Source of the DNA: an uncultured Bacteroidales bacterium | GTDB taxonomy: Bacteria; Bacteroidota; Bacteroidia; Bacteroidales; Paludibacteraceae | Assembly: GCA_902799555.1 (NCBI GenBank) | Contig: CADCBB010000006.1 | Coordinates: 62,001-126,000, forward strand | Reading direction: 5' to 3' | DNA length: 64,000 bases | In this document: in pieces, positions 17,191 through 25,515 of the stretch | How positions within the stretch are numbered: the stretch's first letter is position 1 | Layout: every line of letters begins with the position of its first letter | Program-made: the position numbers and the translations under genes | Notes under the pieces: generated by a model | Database searches by the model: none | What the model saw: only the letters and a program-made list of their open reading frames with translations | What the model was told of the DNA's origin: nothing

Positions 17191-17264
17191 TGGAGTATAG
17201 CGGACTCGAACCGCTCACCTCAACACTGCCAGTGTTGCGCTCTAGCCAGATGAGCTAATACCCC
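17191..17264 (-). tRNA. tRNA-Ala (anticodon GGC)
   Basis: A 74-base cloverleaf on the minus strand. Acceptor arms are GGGGTAT and ATACTCC plus discriminator A; the third pair is G-U, the G3:U70 identity signal of alanine tRNAs. The anticodon stem is CAACA/TGTTG with loop CTGGCAG, giving anticodon GGC, which reads GCC and GCU. The T-arm has GGTTCGAGTCC. CCA is not encoded. The DUF4268 gene follows 20 bases past the 3' end, which is a usual place for integrated islands. Confidence 0.97.
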
Positions 17265-17314
17265 GCGATTCGGTTTTACGTCATGGATTGGACGGATTCT
17301 TTTAAAATCGGCTA

Positions 17315-17345
17315 CAAAATTACAACAAAAAATCCATATATGCAA
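17315..17345 (-). promoter_or_regulatory. Promoter of tRNA-Ala (and probably the DUF4268 gene)
   Basis: TAATTTTG at 17315-17322 (minus strand) and TTG at 17343-17345 with a 20-base spacer; the -33 side reads TTTGCATATATGG. The tRNA 5' end lies about 50 bases downstream. Confidence 0.8.
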
Positions 17346-17452
17346 ACCATCCCTATATTTTTCTTCCGTTTTCTTTCATTTTGTACTTTTCGGTCAAATC
17401 AATAAGTTACGCATTTTCTTGTCAAAAAACTGAACTTTTTGCGTTTCAAAAT

Positions 17453-17483
17453 TTGCATATATCAAAATTTTTTTGTACCTTTG
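17453..17483 (+). promoter_or_regulatory. Promoter upstream of the 17661 hypothetical gene
   Basis: TTG at 17453-17455 in TTTGCATATATC, 20-base spacer, TACCTTTG at 17476-17483. It produces a leader of about 170 bases (17490-17660) before the first plausible gene. The leader holds an imperfect stem (TTTCACGG with CCGCGAAA) but no known riboswitch that I recognise. Confidence 0.75.
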
Positions 17484-17660
17484 CACTCGATTTCACGGAT
17501 CGGCACACCTTCCTAAACCGCGAAATACACCTCACGCAGGGAGCGCTGAGTATGCATCTACTATGCAAGTAATATGAATCGCGTATCCCACCGCACCTTA
17601 TATATACAAAGTATATATCCCGTGATTTTAATTAAAAACCATCTAAAACAACACAAAACA

Positions 17661-18137
17661 ATGAAACAAAAGAACCCAAGAAACAGCCACATTGACCCGG
17701 CTCTGTACAACATTTTCCTTCGTCTCAAGGATACCCTTGGCGCGAAGATTGTACATCGTCGCCGTCGCTCGTCTTCTACTTGCATCGAGATCATCTTCTG
17801 CAACGCACTTACGAAATACCTTGTTGGCCGTATCAACACCCTTCCCGAAGCCGAAAAATGCGGCTTTTGGATCATGTGTCGTCCCCAAACAAAACGTGGA
17901 CACGACTTCTACCACGGCTGGATGGTTTTTCAACTCTTCCTCACGCCTGTTCACCCCAAAAAACGCCGCGAGCAACAACCTCAAACGATCTCAAACGACA
18001 TCCAACAATCTCAAACTATCGCTGCAGACGTCTCTTTTGAACCTATTTTTAATAAAAAACGCGCGCGGGCTTGCGTATATGAAAAAATTTTCGTACCTTT
18101 GCAGCCGAATTGTGGAATTAATAAAAACGCGATATGA
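17661..18137 (+). CDS. Hypothetical protein, doubtful
   Basis: An open frame of 158 residues from the ATG at 17661 (MKQKNPRNSHIDPALYNIF) with a basic middle (IVHRRRRSSSTC) and the segment RGHDFYHGWMVFQLFLTP. I do not recognise it. In favour: a good promoter upstream, an AT-rich gap before the ATG, and a four-base ATGA overlap with yqeY. Against: the last 30 residues read through the yqeY promoter and through short degenerate repeats (17975-18020), and another frame is also open here. The region may instead act as a structured RNA. Confidence 0.35.
   Translation: MKQKNPRNSHIDPALYNIFLRLKDTLGAKIVHRRRRSSSTCIEIIFCNALTKYLVGRINTLPEAEKCGFWIMCRPQTKRGHDFYHGWMVFQLFLTPVHPKKRREQQPQTISNDIQQSQTIAADVSFEPIFNKKRARACVYEKIFVPLQPNCGINKNAI
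18071..18101 (+). promoter_or_regulatory. Promoter of yqeY
   Basis: TTG at 18071-18073, 20-base spacer, TACCTTTG at 18094-18101, followed by CAGCC. The ATG of yqeY is 32 bases downstream. It probably serves the whole run up to tpiA. Confidence 0.82.
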
Positions 18138-18580
18138 AAAATGAGATGAATGCCTTGATCATGGAGGCAATGAAAAACCATGATACGGTACGTACTGAGA
18201 CCTTACGTGCGATCAAGAGCGCTTTCCTGAACTGGTCAACCAGCAAGGAGAATGCAGGTAAAGAGATGACGGAAGCAGACGAGATCCAGATCATCAAGAA
18301 GATGGTGAAACAACGTCAGGAGTCGGTGGAGCAATACATCGCTGCCGGTCGTCAGGAGTTGGCTGATGCCGAGCAGGCGCAGATAGACGTGCTGGAGACT
18401 TTCCTGCCGCAGGCAGCGAGTGAAGAGGATATCGTTCGTGCTTTCAACGCCGCCAAAGAGGCGAACGGTTGGAGCGCAGAGAAGAAGAACATGGGTCTGT
18501 TTGTGAAGGCCATCAAAGCGGCGCTGCCGAATGCGGACGGTAAGATGGTGGCACAGGTGGTGCAAGGCCAATTAGCATAA
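18134..18580 (+). CDS. GatB/YqeY domain protein
   Basis: A 148-residue cytoplasmic protein made of the YqeY helical module found at the C-terminus of the amidotransferase subunit GatB, where it binds tRNA. Stand-alone YqeY proteins are widespread but their role is not established. The family pattern is clear: RTETLRAIKSAF, IQIIKKMVKQRQESVEQYIAAGR, then ETFLPQAASEEDI and DGKMVAQVVQ at the end. Its stop overlaps the start of waaA by one base (TAATG). Confidence 0.93.
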   Translation: MKNEMNALIMEAMKNHDTVRTETLRAIKSAFLNWSTSKENAGKEMTEADEIQIIKKMVKQRQESVEQYIAAGRQELADAEQAQIDVLETFLPQAASEEDIVRAFNAAKEANGWSAEKKNMGLFVKAIKAALPNADGKMVAQVVQGQLA

Positions 18581-19794
18581 TGGGAAAGAAAATCATCGCA
18601 CTATTGAAAGGTCAGCGGGAGGCGCTGGACAAGGAGCACATCGCCCAATTACAGGCGTTGAGGGGAGCCATATGGATCCACTCGGCTTCGGTAGGCGAGT
18701 TCGAACAGGCAAGGCCGATCATTGAAAGGTTAAAGGTGAAAGGTGAAAGGTCAAAGATCGTTCTCACTTTCTTTTCGCCGTCGGGATATGAGTTGAGGAA
18801 GAACTACGAGCTCGTGGACGGGGTGTTCTATCTGCCCTTCCCTAACCGGCATAATGCGAATAAGTTCATCGATGCCTTGCAGCCGAGTAAGGTGCTGTTT
18901 GTGAAGTATGAGTTCTGGCCGCCGTACCTGCGTGTGCTTAAGAAACGCGGCATCCCGACTTATAGTATCAGTGCTATCTTCCGCCCCACCCAACGATTCT
19001 TCCATTGGTACGGCAAGAGTTCGCTCAACCTGCTCAAGTGCTTCACGCACCTGTACGTACAAGATGAGGCATCGCGCGCGCTGTTAGCGGAGCATGGGAT
19101 AGCGAACTGCACGGTGACAGGCGATACGCGGTTCGACAGAGTAAAGGCGATCGTCGATAGTCAAAAGTCGAAAGTCGATAGTCGTTTTACACCGATTGCG
19201 CAGTTCGTGGAAGGTGCGGAACGGGTGCTGGTTGCAGGAAGTACGTGGCCGAAAGACGAGGTACTTCTTCAGAAGTACATTGAAGATTTAAGATTGAAGA
19301 TTGAAGATTGTAGTGCGAAACTCATTCTGGTGCCGCATGAGATCAATGAGGAGCATCTGCACTTCATATTTAACCTCTTTGAGGGAAAGATGGTGAAGTA
19401 TTCCGTAATCAGCAATATGCCTTCCAATGAGAGTCGGGTGAATATCCTTCAGCACGCACAAGTGATGGTGCTGGATACGATCGGATTGCTATCCTCGATC
19501 TACCGGTTCGGACAAGTGGCGTATATCGGCGGCGGATTTGGCGTCGGTATCCACAATACGATCGAAGCGGCGGTGTATGGGGTGCCGGTACTGTTTGGAC
19601 CGAACTACCACCATTTCCGCGAGGCACAGGGACTGATTGACGCAGGAGCAGCACGGAGCATCAGCAATTATGCAGAACTGGAAGAAGCGATCGAAACCGC
19701 TTTTGCTAACCACGAAACAATAGGAAAGAAAGCAGCCGATTACGTGCAAAGCGAACTCGGCGCAACAGAAAAAATATATAAGGAGATATTTTAA
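18580..19794 (+). CDS. waaA: 3-deoxy-D-manno-octulosonic acid (Kdo) transferase
   Basis: A 404-residue family-30 glycosyltransferase of the inner membrane that adds Kdo to lipid A precursor. Family marks are [15 protein letters not shown] near the N-terminus, the catalytic Glu in that block, the YEFWPPYL segment and the C-terminal [25 protein letters not shown] donor site. The long N-terminal membrane helix of the E. coli enzyme is not visible. Three heptanucleotide repeat tracts (18729-18756, 19155-19182, 19279-19313) lie inside the gene and encode polar loops such as LKVKGERSK. Start and previous stop overlap. Confidence 0.95.
   Translation: MGKKIIALLKGQREALDKEHIAQLQALRGAIWIHSASVGEFEQARPIIERLKVKGERSKIVLTFFSPSGYELRKNYELVDGVFYLPFPNRHNANKFIDALQPSKVLFVKYEFWPPYLRVLKKRGIPTYSISAIFRPTQRFFHWYGKSSLNLLKCFTHLYVQDEASRALLAEHGIANCTVTGDTRFDRVKAIVDSQKSKVDSRFTPIAQFVEGAERVLVAGSTWPKDEVLLQKYIEDLRLKIEDCSAKLILVPHEINEEHLHFIFNLFEGKMVKYSVISNMPSNESRVNILQHAQVMVLDTIGLLSSIYRFGQVAYIGGGFGVGIHNTIEAAVYGVPVLFGPNYHHFREAQGLIDAGAARSISNYAELEEAIETAFANHETIGKKAADYVQSELGATEKIYKEIF
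18729..18756 (+). repeat. Heptamer repeat 1 (in waaA)
   Basis: Four units of GTGAAAG type (GTTAAAG, GTGAAAG twice, GTCAAAG). Confidence 0.85.
19155..19182 (+). repeat. Heptamer repeat 2 (in waaA)
   Basis: Four units: CGATAGT, CAAAAGT, CGAAAGT, CGATAGT. Confidence 0.85.
19279..19313 (+). repeat. Heptamer repeat 3 (in waaA)
   Basis: Five units of ATTGAAG type, with ATTTAAG and ATTGTAG variants. Confidence 0.9.
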
Positions 19795-19796
19795 AT

Positions 19797-21107
19797 ATGG
19801 CACAGAAACCAAGTATACCAAAGGGGACGCGAGATTTCGGACAAGTGGAGATGGCGCGTCGCAATTATATCTTTGATACCATCAAAGGGGTGTTTAGTCT
19901 GTATGGCTTTCAGCAGATTGAGACGCCGGCGATGGAGAATATCGGTACGCTGATGGGTAAATACGGTGAGGAAGGCGATAAGTTGCTCTTCCGTATCCAG
20001 AACAGCGGTGAGAAAGCCAATTTGGCACCGGAGAAGGGTTTGCGGTACGACCTGACCGTTCCTTTTGCACGCTATGTGGTGCAGCACCGCGAGGAGATTG
20101 CTTTCCCCTTCAAACGCTACCAGATTCAGCCGGTATGGCGTGCGGACCGTCCCCAGAAAGGTCGTTACCGTGAGTTCTATCAGTGTGACGTCGATGTGAT
20201 CGGTAGTGACAGTCTGCTGGGCGAGTTGGAGTTGATTCAGATCGTCGAAGAGGTGTATAAGCGCCTGGGCATTAATGTGTGCCTACATATCAACAACCGT
20301 AAGATCCTTGCCGGTATCGCTGAAGTGATCGGTGCGCCCGATAAGATGGTGGATATCACGGTGGCTATCGACAAACTTGATAAGATCGGTGTAGAGGCCG
20401 TGAATGCGGAGTTGGTAGAACGCGGACTGAATGAAGAGCAGGTGGCTAAGTTGCAGCCGATCCTCAATCTCAGCGGCACGACGGCCGAGAAGTTAGCAGC
20501 TTTGAAGACCATCTTAGCGAACAGCGAGACGGGACTGAAGGGCGTCGAGGAGATGGAGATCATGTTCCACGAATTGGAGATTGTAAATTGTACATTGGAC
20601 ATTGAATTGGATCTGTGTCTGGCACGCGGACTGAATTACTACACGGGTGCGATCTTTGAAGTGAAGGCGCTGGATGTGCAGATGGGTTCGATCACCGGTG
20701 GCGGTCGATACGATAACCTGACCGGAATCTTCGGTTTGCCGGGTGTGTCGGGCGTAGGTATCTCGTTTGGTGCGGACCGTATCTACGATGTGATGACGGA
20801 GTTAGATTTATTCCCGAAGGAATTGCAATCTACCACGCAAGTACTCTTCGCGACTTTCGGAACGGACGAATTGCATTATGCCTTGAAGTGGGCCAAAGAG
20901 CTTAGAGCCAAAGGAATAGCCGTCGAAGTGTACCCCGAACCGACCAAGATGAAGAAGCAGATGGGCTATGCAGACGACAAGCATATCCCGTATGTAGCCA
21001 TCGTCGGAGGCAATGAGATGGAGACCAACACCGTCATGCTCAAGAACATGGCAAGCGGTGAACAGAAACAGGTAACTCTTGACGAGTTATTGAAGATTGA
21101 AAATTGA
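19797..21107 (+). CDS. hisS: Histidyl-tRNA synthetase
   Basis: A 436-residue class II synthetase. Motif 1 (GTRDF near the N-terminus), motif 2 (around [22 protein letters not shown]), the histidine-specific [14 protein letters not shown] block and motif 3 ([14 protein letters not shown]) are all present, followed by the anticodon-binding domain. A heptamer repeat (20573-20607) encodes [12 protein letters not shown] just before the histidine motif, and a second (21089-21109) makes the C-terminal LLKIEN. It is two bases downstream of waaA. Confidence 0.97.
   Translation: MAQKPSIPKGTRDFGQVEMARRNYIFDTIKGVFSLYGFQQIETPAMENIGTLMGKYGEEGDKLLFRIQNSGEKANLAPEKGLRYDLTVPFARYVVQHREEIAFPFKRYQIQPVWRADRPQKGRYREFYQCDVDVIGSDSLLGELELIQIVEEVYKRLGINVCLHINNRKILAGIAEVIGAPDKMVDITVAIDKLDKIGVEAVNAELVERGLNEEQVAKLQPILNLSGTTAEKLAALKTILANSETGLKGVEEMEIMFHELEIVNCTLDIELDLCLARGLNYYTGAIFEVKALDVQMGSITGGGRYDNLTGIFGLPGVSGVGISFGADRIYDVMTELDLFPKELQSTTQVLFATFGTDELHYALKWAKELRAKGIAVEVYPEPTKMKKQMGYADDKHIPYVAIVGGNEMETNTVMLKNMASGEQKQVTLDELLKIEN
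20573..20607 (+). repeat. Heptamer repeat 4 (in hisS)
   Basis: Five units that all start ATTG (ATTGGAG, ATTGTAA, ATTGTAC, ATTGGAC, ATTGAAT). The last three bases of each unit vary. Confidence 0.85.
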
Positions 21108-21109
21108 AG
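21089..21109 (+). repeat. Heptamer repeat 5 (end of hisS)
   Basis: Three units (ATTGAAG, ATTGAAA, ATTGAAG) plus the partial unit ATTTGTT; the hisS stop codon lies inside. Confidence 0.8.
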
Positions 21110-21116
21110 ATTTGTT

Positions 21117-21653
21117 ATGGCAGATACAAATAAACAATTTGATGCCGTGACGGCGAAATGTCGGGCGATCTTTGTGGATAAGATGAGCGATTACGGTGCT
21201 TCATGGCGCATCTTCCGTCTGCATGGCATCACAGACCAGATCTATATCAAGGTTTGTAATATCCGTCAACGGCAAGAGACCGGTGTGAGTCTCGTAGGCG
21301 ACGACATCGAGGGCAATCTGCGCGCTATCGTCAACTACGGCATCACAGCTATCATTCAGGGTCGCAAGGGCTATGCCGACGGCGTGGATATGACTAACGA
21401 CGAGGCGATGAGGCTTTATGACCAGGTGCTCAACGAGGCCAAGGAGTTGATGATGCGCAAGAACCATGACTACGGCGAGGCATGGCGCGAGATGAGTAAA
21501 GAAGGGATCGTCGATATGATCATGGCAAAAGTGATCCGCATCAAGACCATCCTGGAGCACGACGGCAAGACGATTGCTTCCGAAGGCGTGGAAGGCAATT
21601 ATTTTGATATCATTAACTACGCCATTTTTGATTTGATTCATTATGAAAATTAA
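21117..21653 (+). CDS. DUF1599 protein with an internal duplication
   Basis: A 178-residue protein of the DUF1599 family, common in Bacteroidetes. Two homologous halves can be read directly: DYGASWRIFRLHGITDQIYIKV (about 22-43) against DYGEAWREMSKEGIVDMIMAKV (about 118-139), each followed by a G-[DV]-x-EGN block and an INY helix. The helical repeats with acidic residues resemble MazG-type nucleotide pyrophosphohydrolases, but no such activity is established. It starts nine bases after hisS and overlaps the next gene by 11 bases. Confidence 0.88.
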   Translation: MADTNKQFDAVTAKCRAIFVDKMSDYGASWRIFRLHGITDQIYIKVCNIRQRQETGVSLVGDDIEGNLRAIVNYGITAIIQGRKGYADGVDMTNDEAMRLYDQVLNEAKELMMRKNHDYGEAWREMSKEGIVDMIMAKVIRIKTILEHDGKTIASEGVEGNYFDIINYAIFDLIHYEN

Positions 21654-22806
21654 ACCGGCACATATCATTGGTTCGACGGCGCGTACCCTACTCGCTTTGA
21701 CCTTTCTGTTCTCAGGATTTGTGAAGGCGGTGGATCCGCTGGGCACAGTCTATAAGATCGAAGATTATTTGAAGGCTTTCGGCGGGTTCTTCACCGACCT
21801 GCTGCCTTTGGCAGGCATAGCGGCGGTGTGTCTGATCGCAACCGAATGGCTCTTAGGCGTGTGCCTGCTATGCAACGTACGCACGCAGGTGACGAGTTGG
21901 TTGACGCTGGCGTTCTATCTTTTTATGACCCCGCTGACGCTCTGGATAGCGCTGACGAATCCTATCAGCGACTGCGGTTGTTTCGGGGATGCGATCGTAC
22001 TGACCAACTGGCAGACGTTCTGGAAGAACGTGGTATTCCTGAGCTTGGTGATCATCCTGCTCTGCTGCAAGAAAGCGATTCCTGCTTTGTTTAGTTGGTG
22101 GGCTGAGTTGATCATCGTGCTTTTAGGTGCAGGCGCTGTAGCCGGCATCATGGGTTACAGTTATACGCATCTGCCGCCGATGGACTTCCGTCCCTACAAG
22201 ATCGGCAATCATATCCCTACCCTGATGGAGATACCGGAGGACGCTGAACCGGACGTCTATGAGACGACCTTGATCTACGAGAAAGACGGCGTGCAGCAGG
22301 AGTTCACGTTGGAGAACTATCCCAAAGGCGACAGCACATGGACTTTTGTCGATCAGAAATCCAAACTGATTAAGAAAGGCTACGTGGCGCCGATCCATGA
22401 TTTCGAGATTATCAATCTGCAATACGACGATATTACATACGATGTATTGGAATCCGAAGAACCCGTAACGCTGATCGTGATGTACGACCTCATGAAAACC
22501 GACCGCAAACAGATGAACAAAGTATTCCGCCTGTACAAAGCGTGTCAAGACAGAGGGGAACGTTGCTATTTCCTTACAGGATCAGGCGAGAAAGATATTT
22601 TTGAATTTGCTGCGGAAACAGGTTTTTACGATTATCTGGAATCATTCGTGGAGGAGGAAGAATTGGAAGACTGGGAGTTCATCGTGCAAAGCACATTCTG
22701 CTATACCGACCCCGTGACGCTGAAGACGATTGTACGTGCGAACCCGGGTGTGTTTGTAGTGCAAAATGGAACTATTATTGAGAAACATAACTTTAAACAA
22801 TTATAG
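21643..22806 (+). CDS. BT_3928-like membrane protein (DoxX-type N-terminal domain)
   Basis: A 387-residue protein. The first 170 residues hold four to five membrane helices of the DoxX/MauE type, with the conserved PISDCGCFGD loop carrying two cysteines, which suggests a thiol redox role. The rest (about 180-387) is soluble and probably periplasmic, with a thioredoxin-like pattern (EPVTLIVMYDL, then CYFLTGSGEKDIFEFA) but no CxxC. The family is annotated only by its Bacteroides relative. It lies between the DUF1599 gene and tpiA, three bases before the latter. Confidence 0.8.
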   Translation: MKIKPAHIIGSTARTLLALTFLFSGFVKAVDPLGTVYKIEDYLKAFGGFFTDLLPLAGIAAVCLIATEWLLGVCLLCNVRTQVTSWLTLAFYLFMTPLTLWIALTNPISDCGCFGDAIVLTNWQTFWKNVVFLSLVIILLCCKKAIPALFSWWAELIIVLLGAGAVAGIMGYSYTHLPPMDFRPYKIGNHIPTLMEIPEDAEPDVYETTLIYEKDGVQQEFTLENYPKGDSTWTFVDQKSKLIKKGYVAPIHDFEIINLQYDDITYDVLESEEPVTLIVMYDLMKTDRKQMNKVFRLYKACQDRGERCYFLTGSGEKDIFEFAAETGFYDYLESFVEEEELEDWEFIVQSTFCYTDPVTLKTIVRANPGVFVVQNGTIIEKHNFKQL

Positions 22807-22809
22807 AAT

Positions 22810-23562
22810 ATGGCAAGAATTAAAATGGTAGCAGGTAACTGGAAAATGAACAAGAACCTGCAGGAAGGTGTAGCATTGGCTACCGAGTTGAAAGAAGCAG
22901 TAAAGAACCCGAAATGTGCTGTGGTAATCGGTACGCCGTTTATTCACTTGGCAACAGTTAGTGAGTTGCTCAAGGGTTCGGCTATCAAAGTAGCTGCAGA
23001 GAACTGCGCAGATCACGAGAAGGGTGCATACACCGGTGAGATAAGTGCAGAAATGGTTAAATCGACCGGCGCAGAGTACGTCATCCTCGGTCACTCGGAG
23101 CGTCGTCAGTACTACGCAGAAAGTTATGCGATGTTGGAGGCGAAAGTACGTCTGGCATTGGCTAACGGTCTGAAAGTGATCTTCTGTATCGGTGAGATCA
23201 AAGAGGAGCGCGAGGCTGGCCAGCAGAACGAGGTAGTAAAAGCACAACTTGAGGGTTCTGTATTCGGTCTGAGCGCAGAGGAATGGAAGAATATCGTACT
23301 GGCTTACGAACCGGTATGGGCTATCGGTACGGGTCTGACCGCAACGCCGGAACAGGCACAGGAGATCCACGCGTATATCCGCAGCCTCGTGGCTGAGAAA
23401 TACGGTAAAGAGGCAGCAGAGGACACGACGATTCTGTACGGCGGAAGCTGCAACGAGAAGAACGCAGCGGAGCTCTTCGCTTGCCCTGATATCGACGGTG
23501 GTTTGATCGGTGGTGCTGCCCTCGTAGCAGAGAAGTTCTTGGCAATTATCGCGGCGAGATAA
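22810..23562 (+). CDS. tpiA: Triose-phosphate isomerase
   Basis: A 250-residue cytoplasmic TIM barrel that interconverts dihydroxyacetone phosphate and glyceraldehyde 3-phosphate. Seen are GNWKMNK (Asn and Lys of the site), the catalytic His in ILGHSERR, the catalytic Glu in [11 protein letters not shown] and the phosphate loop GGSCNEKN with GLIGGAAL. The length is typical. The last codons take part in a 12-pair hairpin (23539-23569) that overlaps the stop. Confidence 0.98.
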   Translation: MARIKMVAGNWKMNKNLQEGVALATELKEAVKNPKCAVVIGTPFIHLATVSELLKGSAIKVAAENCADHEKGAYTGEISAEMVKSTGAEYVILGHSERRQYYAESYAMLEAKVRLALANGLKVIFCIGEIKEEREAGQQNEVVKAQLEGSVFGLSAEEWKNIVLAYEPVWAIGTGLTATPEQAQEIHAYIRSLVAEKYGKEAAEDTTILYGGSCNEKNAAELFACPDIDGGLIGGAALVAEKFLAIIAAR

Positions 23563-23569
23563 TTGCCAA
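23539..23569 (+). terminator. Strong hairpin across the tpiA stop codon
   Basis: TTGGCAATTATC (23539-23550) and GATAATTGCCAA (23558-23569) form a perfect 12-pair stem with a seven-base loop. There is no T run after it, so it may protect the mRNA 3' end or attenuate, and need not be a full terminator. Confidence 0.6.
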
Positions 23570-23580
23570 AACGTTTAATA

Positions 23581-23640
23581 GTTAAGATGGTCACTACGTG
23601 ACGTTAATAAGTTAAGATGGTGACTGCGTCACGTTACTAT
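23581..23640 (+). repeat. Two 30-base repeats with swapped hairpin arms
   Basis: Units start at 23581 and 23611, both with GTTAAGATG. The first carries GTCACTACGTGAC (23590-23602), the second GTGACTGCGTCAC (23620-23632). The stem arms are exchanged between units, so pairing is conserved while sequence is not. Confidence 0.8.
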
Positions 23641-23651
23641 GCAGCGCCTTA

Positions 23652-23694
23652 GTATTAACGTTTTGTGAAACAAAACCATTTTAACCGTTTAACG
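23652..23694 (+). repeat. Dispersed hairpin repeat, copy 1
   Basis: GTTTTGTGAAACAAAAC (23660-23676; seven-pair stem, loop GAA) flanked by TTAAC on the left and CATTTTAACCGTTTAACG on the right. A related element with an altered stem lies at 41690-41740. Confidence 0.7.
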
Positions 23695-23725
23695 TTCGAA
23701 GAATCTATTTAACTTATTAACATTT

Positions 23726-24250
23726 ATGGCTTTGATAAAAGCAATAAATCGTAACGGAGAGATCCTGACACCGCACATTGCTGACGACGTGTTTATGGCG
23801 GAAAACGCCACGGTCGTTGGCGATGTGACGGTGGGCGAGGGATCGAGTCTGTGGTTCAACTCCGTGCTGCGCGGCGACGTGAACACGATCGTCATCGGTA
23901 AGCACTGTAACATCCAGGACGGCGCGGTACTGCATACGCTGTATCAGAAATCGACCATCCGCTTAGGCGACTACGTGTCCGTAGGACACAACGTGACGAT
24001 TCACGGAGCCGACGTAGATGACTACGCCCTGATCGGGATGGGTGCTACCCTACTCGATGATGCGCATGTAGGCGAAGGTGCGATCGTAGCTGCCAATGCA
24101 TTGGTGCTCAAAGGAACGCAGATCGGTCCGCACGAGATCTGGGGAGGTGTGCCGGCGAAATTCATTAAGAAAGCCGATCCGGCCCAGACTGAAGAGATCA
24201 ACAAAAAAATAGCCAATAACTACGCAATGTACGCAAGTTGGTATGTTTAA
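23726..24250 (+). CDS. Gamma-class carbonic anhydrase family protein
   Basis: A 174-residue left-handed beta-helix protein built from hexapeptide repeats. The repeats run from about residue 20 (ENATVVGDVTVGEGSS) to 130 and hold the three metal His positions (VLHT, GHNVTIHG). Bacterial members (YrdA-like) bind zinc or iron; whether this one hydrates CO2 is not known. It starts 163 bases after tpiA, across the hairpin repeats, and overlaps the start of pyrH by eight bases. Confidence 0.92.
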   Translation: MALIKAINRNGEILTPHIADDVFMAENATVVGDVTVGEGSSLWFNSVLRGDVNTIVIGKHCNIQDGAVLHTLYQKSTIRLGDYVSVGHNVTIHGADVDDYALIGMGATLLDDAHVGEGAIVAANALVLKGTQIGPHEIWGGVPAKFIKKADPAQTEEINKKIANNYAMYASWYV

Positions 24251-24947
24251 AAGAATCTTATTAAAACTTTCCGGTGAGAGTTTGGCCGGAGAAAGTAAGC
24301 AGGGTATTGATACCCAACGTTTGGCAGAGTATGCCGAGCAAGTGAAAGCGATCGCTCAAAAAGGCATCCAGGTCGGCATCGTGATCGGTGGCGGTAATAT
24401 ATTCCGCGGACTGAGTGGCGCCCAAAAAGGTTTTGACCGCGTCAAAGGTGACCAGATGGGCATGTTAGCCACCGTGATCAACTCCTTGGCTTTGGCTTCG
24501 GCTTTGGAAGCTATCGGTCAACCGGTACGTGTACTGACGTCCATCCGCATGGAGCCGATCGGTGATTTCTACAGTCCTGCCAAGGCACAACGCTTGTTAG
24601 ATAAAGGTAACGTGGTGATTCTTGCCGGCGGAACAGGTGCTCCTTATTTCACGACCGACACGGGTTCGAGCCTGCGTGCGCTGGAGATCAAAGCCGACGT
24701 GATGTTCAAAGGTACGCGTGTGGACGGAATCTACACCGCCGATCCGGAGAAAGACCCGACGGCGACGAAGTTCACCGAGATCACGTACGACGAGGTGATC
24801 CAACGCGGACTGAAGGTGATGGACATCACAGCGACTGCGATGGCTCGCGAGAACGGTCTGCCGATCTATGTATTTAACATGGATCAGTATGGCAATTTAG
24901 AAAAAGTTATTAACGGAGAGAGTATTGGTACTCTCGTAAAACCCTAA
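24243..24947 (+). CDS. pyrH: UMP kinase
   Basis: A 234-residue hexameric kinase of the amino-acid kinase fold that makes UDP from UMP. Seen are the N-terminal [15 protein letters not shown], the GGGNIFRG phosphate loop, the [16 protein letters not shown] nucleotide site and the [16 protein letters not shown] block. It overlaps the preceding gene by eight bases and lies four bases upstream of frr; the pyrH-frr pair is conserved across bacteria. Confidence 0.97.
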   Translation: MFKRILLKLSGESLAGESKQGIDTQRLAEYAEQVKAIAQKGIQVGIVIGGGNIFRGLSGAQKGFDRVKGDQMGMLATVINSLALASALEAIGQPVRVLTSIRMEPIGDFYSPAKAQRLLDKGNVVILAGGTGAPYFTTDTGSSLRALEIKADVMFKGTRVDGIYTADPEKDPTATKFTEITYDEVIQRGLKVMDITATAMARENGLPIYVFNMDQYGNLEKVINGESIGTLVKP

Positions 24948-24951
24948 TATT

Positions 24952-25515
24952 ATGGAAGACGAATTGGAATTGTATCAGAATGCAGCTGAAGAGCAGATGC
25001 AGTCTGCTGTCGCTCACTTGGACGACACCCTCCAGCACATCCGTGCAGGCAAAGCAAACCCGCGTATCTTAGACCCGATCAAGATCGATTATTATGGTGC
25101 GATGTCGCCTCTGGCTAACTGCGCGACGATCACTACACCGGACGCACGTACGATCGCTATCACCCCTTGGGAGAAGAAGCTGATCGGCGATATCGAACGC
25201 GCTATCATCAACTCGAATATCGGTTTGGCTCCCTCGAACAACGGCGAGACCATCCGTTTGATCTTACCGCCGCTGACCGAAGAGCGTCGTCGTGAGCTGT
25301 GTAAGCAATGTAAATCCGAGGCAGAGAGCGCTAAGATGTCGATCCGTAATGCACGACGTGATGCGATTGAAGAGTTCAAGAAACTCGTCAAGAATGGTCT
25401 TAGCGAGGACATCGAGAAAGATGCCGAGGAAGAGATGCAGAAGACCCACGATAAATTTATCGCGAAGGTTGATGCTCTCTACGCAGCTAAAGAGAAGGAG
25501 ATCATGACGGTTTAA
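24952..25515 (+). CDS. frr: Ribosome recycling factor
   Basis: A 187-residue tRNA-shaped protein that splits the post-termination ribosome together with EF-G. Domain I is a three-helix bundle ([19 protein letters not shown] with the conserved Arg, and RREEL-type helices near the C-terminus), interrupted by domain II (about 30-105, [19 protein letters not shown]). The length is normal. The stop TAA overlaps the ATG of rsgA (TAATG). Confidence 0.97.
   Translation: MEDELELYQNAAEEQMQSAVAHLDDTLQHIRAGKANPRILDPIKIDYYGAMSPLANCATITTPDARTIAITPWEKKLIGDIERAIINSNIGLAPSNNGETIRLILPPLTEERRRELCKQCKSEAESAKMSIRNARRDAIEEFKKLVKNGLSEDIEKDAEEEMQKTHDKFIAKVDALYAAKEKEIMTV

Noticed and set aside
17692..18144. A 150-codon open frame overlapping the doubtful gene before yqeY
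   Set aside because: Ser/Leu/Arg-rich in the manner of a shifted frame; it runs through the yqeY promoter and into yqeY itself; no better than chance.
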